Positions 34,076-43,428 of a stretch of DNA of 64,000 bases are shown here, piece by piece. The DNA is from Mayamaea pseudoterrestris (lineage: Eukaryota; Bacillariophyta; Bacillariophyceae; Sellaphorales; Sellaphoraceae), in assembly GCA_027923505.1 (NCBI GenBank), contig BROI01000006.1, positions 372,001 to 436,000 on the forward strand. Reading direction: 5' to 3'. The position numbers were made by a program, and so were the translations under genes. Every line of letters starts with the position of its first letter. Positions within the stretch are counted from its first letter, which is position 1. A model generated the notes under the pieces. It was not told the origin of the DNA, made no database searches, and saw only the letters and a list, made by a program, of their open reading frames with translations.

Positions 34076-35707
34076 TTACCAAACTTCTTCCTCGATAAGC
34101 CGCAGGACTTCCATCGACTTATCATCGTTCGATCCAAATTTTCGAGCGAAAATGAGTCCTCTCGCTTTGGCGTCTTTTAAATATTCCATGGTTCCGTTCC
34201 CATGAAAGTGTAAGCTTCGACGATTGCCGTCGCTATCCTCCTTCAAGGTTTCATCCTCCATACGGTAACACACAGACTCCATGGTACTGAGAAAAGCGTT
34301 CCTCATTGTTCCTCGACAAATGTAGCTTTTTCCACCCCAGACTTGAAAGATGGCAGCCTGCTCCCTCGCCTCAGCCCCATGCCCAATCATATCGAGAGCA
34401 GTAATCCAATTGTGCTCCTCCGAGCAACAGAAGTTGGAATACTTATTCATGACGAAAAGCTGCTTCACTTCGACAGACTCCAGTAGTTTTTGTATGACAC
34501 TGTAATGGTAAATTGCTTGATTACCTGAATTCGACTTGTACTTCAAGCTGGCCCGAATGTTGGGAGGAATTTCTATATTTTCAAACGGCTGCGGGGGTAG
34601 CCGCACATGAAGCTTGGCGGGCGTGTATATAAGCCGCTTTTGCTTCAGTATAAAGTCCAGGCCCCATGTATCATGTTTCCCTTCCCGCAAGGCGGCGCCG
34701 AGCCACACGGTGCGATTCGTTCGCTGCTGCTCCTGATGCAAGGCTTGACCAACATCCCGCACCAGCGGATAAAAGGACTCACCCATTGTCACGTGGTAGT
34801 CATAGACAAGTCGCAAGTCTTGCACGAGCCAGCGCATGATTCGCAGATTTACCATACTCACCGTGTCTGTGGTATAGACAATGGAACCAAACTGCAGGAC
34901 GACAACGTTGGCGTAGCGATCGGCAATGTGTTTGGCTTGCTCCACCAACTCGTGGGATGCGCTTCGCTCCATGTGCAGCACGACATAGTGCCACGGCTTT
35001 ATCATTGCAGCCAACAATCGTTCCATATGTTTTAGGTCGTTGTGAATAATAACGCTAAAGGCAATTCTCACCGACCCAGACGGAACTAAAGCATTCACTC
35101 GCTGCAACTTGGTCGCCGCCGCCTCATGGTCAAGCAACGGAGCATACTGGTAGAGCTCGTAGTCGCAAAGGTTGTGAACCTGCGCGTACAGCTCCAGCAG
35201 CTCCAAATCAAACTCTTGTCGCAGCAATTCCGCGTCCACCTTGGGTTGCGTCATCAAGGCTGACATTGACGAGTTCAACAGCGGCTTGGCCCAGGAGCTA
35301 AAGTTTGCGTAGGCAGCCGACAGGGGATCTCTGTACTCTTCCACTCGACAATAATACAATTCAGCAATGTCGGAGATGCTCGTATTGTCATCCGGCGGCA
35401 GCGTCGGCATCAGTAGCGTCGGCGGCAAAGCATCGTTCAATGCAGGCAGCGGCAGGTCGGTGCGGGGCGAGTGCGTCAAACTGAAAAGGTTTCGCCAAGC
35501 GTCATTGTACAATAAACAACTGATGTTTCCTGCCGCCGTGCTACTGCTTTTGCTGCTCGCCCATGGCTCGTTCGTAATGCCAGACTGAAAAGCCTGCCGT
35601 TTCGAAAACGTAGCATTATTCCATAAAATGAAGAAAACCAACAAGAGACAAACAAGAAATCGAGCGTATCGATAAAGTAATCCCGCGGTAGCTTGTTGTT
35701 TCTTCAT
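34076..35707 (-). CDS. Core-2/I-branching-type glycosyltransferase (GT14-like)
   Basis: A single exon encodes 543 residues. The ATG at 35707 (MKKQQATAG) is chosen because the frame upstream offers only TTG. Residues 12-29 form a signal anchor (YRYARFLVCLLLVFFILW), giving a type II Golgi topology. The catalytic domain (about 225-500) begins VRIAFSVIIHNDLKHMERLLAAM. It carries FGSIVYTTDTVSMVNLRIMRWL and DYHVTMGESFYPL, where GT14 enzymes have their acceptor and DxD-less nucleotide-sugar pocket. It also has NKYSNFCCSEEHNWITAL and EDETLK. GT14 enzymes transfer GlcNAc or xylose to glycoproteins or proteoglycans; the sugar and acceptor here are unknown. It is 350 bp from a divergent fucosyltransferase-like gene. 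Confidence 0.75.
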   Translation of the reverse strand: MKKQQATAGLLYRYARFLVCLLLVFFILWNNATFSKRQAFQSGITNEPWASSKSSSTAAGNISCLLYNDAWRNLFSLTHSPRTDLPLPALNDALPPTLLMPTLPPDDNTSISDIAELYYCRVEEYRDPLSAAYANFSSWAKPLLNSSMSALMTQPKVDAELLRQEFDLELLELYAQVHNLCDYELYQYAPLLDHEAAATKLQRVNALVPSGSVRIAFSVIIHNDLKHMERLLAAMIKPWHYVVLHMERSASHELVEQAKHIADRYANVVVLQFGSIVYTTDTVSMVNLRIMRWLVQDLRLVYDYHVTMGESFYPLVRDVGQALHQEQQRTNRTVWLGAALREGKHDTWGLDFILKQKRLIYTPAKLHVRLPPQPFENIEIPPNIRASLKYKSNSGNQAIYHYSVIQKLLESVEVKQLFVMNKYSNFCCSEEHNWITALDMIGHGAEAREQAAIFQVWGGKSYICRGTMRNAFLSTMESVCYRMEDETLKEDSDGNRRSLHFHGNGTMEYLKDAKARGLIFARKFGSNDDKSMEVLRLIEEEVW

Positions 35708-36057
35708 TCGATCAAATATGATGTAAAATGATAACAGGCAGTTACTTGTTGGATGCAAACATCATCGCGCATTTTTGTTGATCGTAGAGGACGAGTGCGT
35801 CGGCGGTGAAAATGTTCAAGTTGAAAGTGAGTTTCGTTCGAAAAGGGCAATGTTGCAATCGTGTGATATATTTTTAGCTGTTTCAGCACGAGCCATTCAT
35901 GCTCAGCGATGGTGAAAAGCAACTTTTTTGGTTCATGTAAATCCAACCAAATATTCAAGTGCTGCAACGAAATCAATCTCTACAGCCAACTTGTGGGATC
36001 AAATTCTATAGCAAAGTTGCCAGCTGCCCTTCTGTGGGATAGTACAAACCTTGACTC
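35708..36057. other. Divergent promoter region between two glycosyltransferase genes
   Basis: These 350 bp separate the starts of the GT14-like and GT23-like genes. No further gene or repeat is seen. Confidence 0.4.
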
Positions 36058-36957
36058 ATGCCTTCACTACTAGTAGGCCGCGTGTCAAGTCTACTATTCG
36101 GCGTAGTGGCTCTCTCGGCCGGACTGCTGTGTGTCACACAGCTTGCTAGGACTAGACAGCCTGCTGAGATTGGCAACATTAAACTCAAGCTGCGATTCGA
36201 CTGGACAAATATCAAGCCCCTCACTCCGTTTGCGCGAGCCATACACGTACAGCAAAGCACCTACTCGATCCCGCTGGCGGACTTTCATTTTCGGAATGTG
36301 TTTGGAATGGGATCCGATTTTCACCTATGGACGCAAGCCATGTGCAACGCCATGAGCCAAGGCTATCGCGTACGCTCCGCCATGCTCTGGACGTATCATG
36401 CCACGAAACAATGCGCTGGTATGAATGCAAATGCGACGGAACAGGTGACTGAGGCGTCATCCATGACTTGCTACTTTCCACAGTCCGAGCTGTTGCGCCC
36501 AGAAGATGCTGATCCATCTTTTCCTGTCAATGGCCGTCATAGACTTGATAGAAGAGGAAACGTTGACTATCAATGCGGGCCGATATTAGAAAAATACAAC
36601 CAGACTGTCAGTGACTTGCGAGCGGCGGGAATTGAATACTTGTTTGGCAAAGTTTCGCGGTTTGTTCAGGAAGTGGGAACTCGACAACTGAATGCGGTCT
36701 TTGGGCATATCGACAGCGTGCCAAGTAACCTAATCACTGTACATTTAAGATGGGGTGACAAGGGGGCTGAAATGAGTTTGGTGCCCGTGGAGGCGTACAT
36801 TGAAGCCATTGAGAGTATTCTTGCCAATCGGGCAGAAAATACGAAACGCCATGACAGGTCAGTCAATATATTTCTAGCCACCGAGAACCCAGCAGCAGTG
36901 GAGGCGTTTATGAAAGCGGGTTGCATAAATTATAATCAAGATAATTGCGACCAATAA
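36058..36957 (+). CDS. GT23-like fucosyltransferase, C-terminally short
   Basis: A single exon encodes 299 residues. Residues 8-29 form a signal anchor (RVSSLLFGVVALSAGLLCVTQ), so it is a type II Golgi protein. The body carries the pattern of alpha-1,6-fucosyltransferase/NodZ relatives: FGMGSDFHLWTQAMCNAM near the start of the domain and the donor-site motif LITVHLRWGDKGAEMSLV near residues 228-245, with Arg in RWGDK as the likely GDP-fucose contact. In this family the fold continues well past the FLATENPAA strand, but this protein stops 20 residues later at NQDNCDQ. Only 72 bp separate its stop from the convergent chlH stop. It may be a truncated, possibly inactive copy, or a short variant. 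No splice site that would extend it was found. Confidence 0.65.
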   Translation: MPSLLVGRVSSLLFGVVALSAGLLCVTQLARTRQPAEIGNIKLKLRFDWTNIKPLTPFARAIHVQQSTYSIPLADFHFRNVFGMGSDFHLWTQAMCNAMSQGYRVRSAMLWTYHATKQCAGMNANATEQVTEASSMTCYFPQSELLRPEDADPSFPVNGRHRLDRRGNVDYQCGPILEKYNQTVSDLRAAGIEYLFGKVSRFVQEVGTRQLNAVFGHIDSVPSNLITVHLRWGDKGAEMSLVPVEAYIEAIESILANRAENTKRHDRSVNIFLATENPAAVEAFMKAGCINYNQDNCDQ

Positions 36958-37029
36958 GCTCTAGCTATATATTCTTTGACATTTTCGATTAGCTAACATG
37001 GAAGGAAATGCAAGTCCGCGATACCCATC

Positions 37030-40000
37030 TTAGACACCTTCGATTCTGTCTTCAACCTCCGCGTACAACTCTTGGAGACGTTCGATATTTTCTTCGCTCG
37101 TGTCCCAGTAACCGCGACCGTTTGCTTCAAGGAATGTAGTTACCATGTCGCGGAAAGCGTTGGGGTTGGTGTCCAACAGCCGCTTCTGCATTTCAGGATC
37201 GTTGATAAAAGTATCATTCGCATCCTCAAATACGAAGTTGTCGACTTCTCCAGCAGTCGCCGACCATCCCATGGTATTGCGCAGACGCTTTTGAATCTCG
37301 CGGACACCTTCGTAACCCGTCGAAAGCATACCTTCGTAAAACTTGGGATTCAAAAGCTTAGTGCGAGCGTCAAGACGGACAGTCTCAGCCAAGGTACGAA
37401 CTTGAGCGTTGGCGGTGGTCGTATCGGCCATGAGTGACATTGGTTTCTTCTTATCATCGCGCAGACTTTGTACCACCTTAGTTGGGTCAGAGTCATAGTA
37501 ATGGGAGACGTCGGTGATGGAGATTTCCGACGAGTCGAGGTTTTGGAAGGTGACATCGACTCGCTTGAGTGCCGCCTTGAAAAGATCCGCTTGTTGCTCC
37601 ATCATTCCTGGCTTGTCAGCATTAAACGCGAAACCCTTTCGCGTTAAGAACTGGTCTTGGAGCTGCGTCTCATCTTCCCATCCTCCATTCTCAATAGCTA
37701 AACCAACGTTGGCACTGTACGACCCGGCGGAGTTGGAGAAGACACGGCAGGCAGCATCACGAAGACTGATGCCCAACTCCTCGGCCTGCTCCAAGGCATG
37801 CTTGCGAACGAAGTTCTGATCGATTGGCTCGTCAGCTTCAGCAGCCATCTTGATTCCTCGATCCATTAAGTTCATCTGGTTGATGAACAAATCGCGGAAG
37901 ACTCCCGAGCACGATACAACAACGTCGACACGCGGACGACCAAGCTCTTCAAGCGGAATAAGCTCCACCTTGTTAACGCGGCCCAGCGAGTCAGCGACGG
38001 GTCGGACACCAACAAGAGCAAGGACTTGGGCAAGCGACTCTCCGTACGTCTTGATGTTGTCTGTACCCCACAAGGTGAAGGCAATGCTCTCGGGATAGTC
38101 GCCTCCCTCACTCTTGAGCTTCTCGAGCAACTTACGCACTACATCTTCTGACACTTGAACAGCTGCCGCCGTTGGAATTGAAGACGGATCTAGAGCATGC
38201 ATGTTGCGTCCAGTCGGAAGCACCTCGGGATTACGAATTGGATCGCCACCAGGAGCAGGCATCAAGAATTCGCCATTGAGTAGCTCCATGATCCCGCCAA
38301 GTTCGTTATTGGCAACGACCTGACGAAGGCAAAACTCGAGATACTTGATAAGTGGCTCCAGACGCTCTTCGGAGACACTTGGAAAGCCAGCCGCAATGAT
38401 CGCGTTGGTCCATGGCTTCTTGCTACCCATCATTTTGCTGAACATTCCACCAAGCTCATCCGCGAAGGACTTGACCTCCTTGACACGGCCATCCGGGCCA
38501 GTTGACTGCTGAACAAGCGCTCGAACCGCTGCTCTGGCGGCTTCAGTAATCTTGGTGTTAAGCTCAACGTCCTCAAGAACACCCTGATTGTTGCCACGAT
38601 AGATCTCATTAATTTCACGCCCAATGGAGGCTGCAATGACTCGTGGAAGGCTTTCAATACCGTCTTCAGGACGATCAAGCTGCGCAATGTTGACAAGTGT
38701 GGCAATTGCCTCCTCGGCCGTAGGAGGAACACCAACAGTGTGAAGTCCGCAAGGAAGCAGTCGGCTCTCAATCTGCATGATCTGAGCGTAAATGGCACCG
38801 ACAATCTCGTCACGTCTCTCAATAGTATCATTGATGGCATCATATGTCTCAACAGCCGGAAGGTCAACATCCTTATCCAAGTTGCAAGTATAGGACGTTG
38901 AAACAATCGAGTTGACAATGGCAGCGCCACGGCCTTCGTTCTCCCTTAATCCTTGATACGACGAGATGAGTTCCTTCAACTCCTTCAAGCCTTTGTAAAG
39001 ACCAGCATTTTCGGCAGGAGGAGTTAGGTACGAGACAGTTGCAGAGTACGAGCGACGCTTTGCAATCGTTGCTTCCGAAGGATTGTTTGCCGCGTACAAG
39101 TACGCCGAAGGCAGCGAGTTGATGAGTCTGTCAGGGTAGCACGTTCCTGACATACCGACTTGCTTTCCTGGCATGAACTCGAGACTTCCGTGCGTTCCGA
39201 AGTGCAAAACTGCATCTGCCTTGAAAATCTTCTCGAGGTAAGTGTAATAGGCGGCGAAACCGTGATGCGGACTAGCAGACTTAGCAAAGAGCAGGCGCAT
39301 CGGATCGCCTTCGTATCCAAACGACGGCTGCACTCCAATGAACACATTTCCAAACTGCTTGCCGTAGACGACCAAGTTTTGGCCGTCCGAATTGAGGTTG
39401 CCTGGCGCCTTGCCCCAATTCTCCTCGAGATCCGTCGCATACGGAGTCAACTCATAATATTCGTCAGTGCTCATGCGGTACGCAACATTCAGTTCTGGCG
39501 ATGAAATGCGAGCCTCTGGATCGTTCAAAACAGCCTCCATAATGGCTTCCTTCTCCATGGGTGCGTCGCCAATTTCGTATCCTTCCGTCTTGAGCTGCTT
39601 CAATACTGCCTTGATCGAGTCGAAAACATCCAAGTAAGCAGCAGTTCCTACGTTACCCTTGTCTGGTGGAAACGAAAAGATTGTAATGGCAATCTTCTTG
39701 TCCTGGTTGGGCTTGTTGCGAAGGTTTGCCCACTTGAGCGATCGATCCGCCAGCAAGTTAACCCGGTCTGCCAGCGGAACGCTTCGGCCAGTCGCACCCT
39801 CACGTCCGGCGTAAATGATAGGCTCAATGGCTCCATCAATCTCCGGTAGCGAAACTTGCAAGGCAACTTGGATTGGATGCAGACCAAGCTCGGACGATTG
39901 CCACTCTTCAAACGACTGGAATACAAGCGGAACAGCGCACATGTACGGACGGTTCAGCTTCTTGAGAACCTTGGCCGCCTTCTTGTGATCCTGTGACGCT

Positions 40001-41496
40001 GGCCCACCCACCAAGGCAAAGCCAGTCAAGTTGATGACTGTATCTACAATGGGCTTGCCTGAAGCGTCGTAAAAGTAGTCCTCAATTGGTCCCGAAAAGT
40101 CCAAACCTCCAGAGTAAATGGCCACAACACGCGATCCCCGACTCTCCAGCTCGGAAATGAGCGAAACGTAGTGCGTATCGTCCTTGGTGTTAATGTGCGA
40201 CTTTTGTAGAATGATACCAATGGTTGGGGCCGTCTTTGGGTCAATGCCAGCGTCCGGACAAAATTCGGAGTTATACCACTTGAAGTACTGCTCGTTGGTT
40301 TCAAAGACGATCGATGGGGCGACTGGGTGCCAAATGGCCTTGTCGGGCAGCAAGACTGGTTCAGCGGCAATCTTCTTCGTCTTGCCCACCATGTTCGCCT
40401 TGATAGGTGCAATGTAGTCCTGTCCGACCATGGTGAGGAGCGATTCCAAGTTCTCGGGCGAACCTCCAAGCCAGTACTGAAAGGACATCATAAAGGTGCG
40501 AGCGTCGGCCGCCTTGTCGCTCGGTAGAAACTTGAGCACTTTGGGCAAGGTGCGCAACAGCTTGAGCATGCCTTCCTCGAACGAGCTTCCGTCCTCCTGT
40601 TTCTTCTTCTTCATAAAGTCGGAGATGACACTCTTGCTTTGTCCAAGATTCTTCATGGTGAAGCTTCCAACCTTGTTGAGTCGCATGACTTCCGGCATGG
40701 AAGGAAACACCAAGACAGCGTCAAGATTGTCACGCGCCGGCTGCACGACTTCAACTACCTTTTCGGCCAGTTCCTGCACGAAAATGAGCGATCCAATGAA
40801 CACGTTCGCTTCGGCAACATCTTGCTTGAACTGCGCAAACGCATCATCGTTGCGAAGTTCCTCCAACAAGTATCCGACGCATTCGACAGCCATGTCATCG
40901 TTGCCAACGTTGATGCGCTTGACGGCGGCCGTCATGCTCGATTGGTACTGACTCTCCAGGACAACGTAGACAACCTTCATCACGGGGCGGTTGCGCGGGT
41001 TCTCCGGAACGACACGGCGACTCTCGGCGTTGGAAGCTGTGAAACCGCCGCCCATGGGCGACGAGGTAATGGGATCCGTCACGACCATGCTGAGTGATGA
41101 TGAAGTTGCAGAAGCATGTTGCTGCAGTGCGCCGCCGAGAAAGGCTGTTGTCTTGGTGCTCGCGCTGATTTGTTTCGATGGCTGCCATCTGTAAAGTCGA
41201 AGCGGAAAGATTATGAATAGCAATCAAATGTTAGTCAACCATGATGTTTATTAAGGACGTAAAGTCAGAACATTGAGAGGAAAGACTTGCTCCAAGCATC
41301 CTTCTTGGATCGCGTCGTCGATTTTCCTCGTCGACCGCGCCCCGTAGAACCTACGTAGAACGCTGGTACAAAAACTTCAACTTGCACGGATCGGCATGGT
41401 TCGTCGAATGACGAAGTGCAAAATGAGCAACGAAACTTACGCATTGGACACCGACAGTGCAAGCAGAGCGCTCACAGCGACCTTGTAGTAGACCAT
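37030..41496 (-). CDS. chlH: Magnesium chelatase subunit H, plastid
   Basis: Predicted exons are 41496-41441 and 41188-37030 (intron 252 nt), giving 1404 residues. ChlH is the protoporphyrin-binding catalytic subunit of the three-part Mg chelatase (ChlH, ChlI, ChlD), the first committed step of chlorophyll synthesis in the plastid stroma. The BchH/ChlH/CobN core is full length: [74 protein letters not shown], and [17 protein letters not shown]. Exon 1 encodes only the signal peptide [19 protein letters not shown]. Exon 2 opens with Trp, so the splice lies at the ASAFAP-type cleavage junction (SNA/WQPS), followed by a Ser/Thr-rich transit peptide. An in-frame ATG inside the intron (41223) is not needed. 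It has a convergent fucosyltransferase downstream. Confidence 0.97.
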
Positions 41497-41827
41497 GGTC
41501 ACCAGTAGCTGATGAGTAAAGCAGTTGCAGCTAGAGATGCAAAGATACAGGCTTCTCCAGCGACAAGTGTGAGATGAGACGGAATGCAAGTCGAAGAATC
41601 GGGAGACGCTTTTTCTCTGCGTCACGCGTTGCAGCAACGCCGGCCGGCGGATTGACGTGTCGTTTCGCCGGCCGATCCACGAGTCGCACTGGTATACGAA
41701 CCAAGGAAATTTCGTGCGTAGCTAAAAACTACATTACTCGAGTACAAAATATGTTAGCAGTAGCAAAATAAAGCTTCGGGATGTTCGAAATTTTTCGATG
41801 TTGAGGTGACTGACCTTTTTTTCAATC
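41497..41827. other. chlH upstream region
   Basis: These 331 bp lie between the chlH start and the 3' end of the upstream pseudogene on the same strand. They should hold the chlH promoter and leader. A CGCCGGCCGGCGG GC-rich palindromic run is near 41639-41651. Confidence 0.45.
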
Positions 41828-43118
41828 TTACGGGCTTAATGTGTTACGCTCCTTGGCACGAATTTGCTCAACTATGCTGTCACAGGTGTTACAGTCAAAT
41901 CGATGTTTCTCGAGACGCAGTGTTGTTTTTGCTTGCAGCTGGAGGCTCACAGCGTATACCATAAAGTTGTTGTTGACTGATGCGCTCTCAGCGCCAGCGG
42001 CAACAAGCTCATGTATTGTTTTCAGTACAATTGCGTCCAGATCAATCATGTGAACATGATCCAGCCGACTTCCAACTTGCTGCGGTATCTGAAGGACGGA
42101 CGTTCAGTAACTTTCGTCGCGTTCATCGCTTGCCAGTAAAAAGACAATGCTGTTTACTAGTGACGACGTATTTTGCAAGGAACATTCCATATAAGCTCAC
42201 AGCACCGGCAAGGATGTATCGCACTCATTCTCCATATCCGTCCGACGGACGTGGAAGAGCCCGAATGAGGCATCTGATTCGTTCACTTGTGCCTCTGCTA
42301 AAAATTTTGTCCACACTTGATCTGTTATACGTTTTACCGTGATTGACATACTGCCGTCGGCGTAGTGGCAATCACCTGGCCATGCAACCTGACCAGGCAA
42401 TGGCTGCCGAGCATTTGACTCATTGTATGCGCTCAAACGTGTATACACGTGTGCAACAACTCTCTCCATCCATCCGTAAATTCTAATGGTTTCAATGCCC
42501 CAATTGAACCCTTGGTGTTGTGCGGCCGTATCGTTATGTTGCTGCTGATAGACAAAATGCTCCATTTCCAACACTTCCACGTCAACAGAATTCAGTTGAT
42601 TGCGCGCTCCACCAAGTTTGAAGAGAGAAACGTTTTTTGCGTGAGTCCCTCCTTTGTCAAACATTGATGGATCACCGAAATAGGTATGAAGTGCCGGCGA
42701 TTCATCATCAAGAAACCAAAAGGCAAAAAACTCATCTTAAGCCCATTGACACATTCATTGCAGGGAACCCTTGATTGTGATACGGGTTGAGCAACTGATA
42801 AGGAGGTGGAGCATACAATGTCGCGCAAAGCCAGCCAGCAAGGTTGGTCATTGTTTCAAACACAATTTTTCGGTCGCTCAGGCCAGCAGCACTGGCGCCG
42901 CGTGTCGGTCTTATGTAAAGTTTGTTGATGCGCCCCTTGGGACAGTGGTCAGTGTAGCAATGCTGTACATTCGACGCAATGCCTCCGTCTTTCTTAACGA
43001 GTCGCTCCGTTGTATTCATCTGGAAAAATCGCTTACGAAACCCAGCCATTTCTGCCAAAAACAGCAAGAATAGTACGATGCAGCAGTTCCACATGAGTGT
43101 TGCCCGAGCAAGAGTCAT
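41828..43118 (-). pseudogene. Decayed GDP-fucose-type sugar transferase gene
   Basis: The left-over frames together cover a type II membrane glycosyltransferase of a diatom family that resembles O-fucosyltransferases. It has a signal anchor (WNCCIVLFLLFLAEMAGF), then FETMTNLAGWLCATLYAPPPY, then FFAFWFLDDESPAL and YFGDPSMFDKGGTHAKN, then the donor-site-like FGLFHVRRTDMENECDTS, and finally LASDERDESY and a C-terminal part with CNTCD. The frame is broken once near 42731-42741, and an in-frame TGA interrupts the C-terminal part at 42104-42106. A 51-nt intron at 42200-42150 fits in phase. Two independent breaks argue for a pseudogene rather than unseen splicing, though sequencing error cannot be excluded. 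It is divergent from the CBS-phosphatase gene. Confidence 0.65.
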
Positions 43119-43428
43119 CCTTGTTCGTAGTGCCTTGCGGCTTGTCGGGCGTAGCTATGATCTTTGAAAGAGCCGACAAGCAAACAGAATGTGTGACTAG
43201 TACGATTGTCAACTTGTGTAAAAATGGCTTTTGGCAAATTTGCAGCGGAATTCTGCTCCGTTTTCAAAATGGCAGGCAGGCATTTCAATCACAGTCCCAT
43301 CCAGAAGACTGCGCCGTCGCATCGGTACACGATAGGGTTAAAGTTACTGTGGCGCGGGCGGCGCGACGCCGTTTTCTTCTTCTCGCACTTGCGCGTCCAG
43401 CAAATTCGTTCACAGAAAGCACACGGCG
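43119..43428. other. Upstream region of the CBS-PP2C gene
   Basis: These 310 bp lie between the 5' end of the sugar-transferase pseudogene and the CBS-PP2C start. No gene is seen. Confidence 0.4.

Noticed and set aside
33924-34205. Plus-strand ORF at the 3' end of the GT14-like gene
   Set aside because: Half of it is antisense to the glycosyltransferase and the rest has no similarity to anything.
42101-42123. A 23-nt GT-AG segment as a mini-intron removing the in-frame stop
   Set aside because: It would shift the frame into another stop and is far shorter than any other intron in the window.
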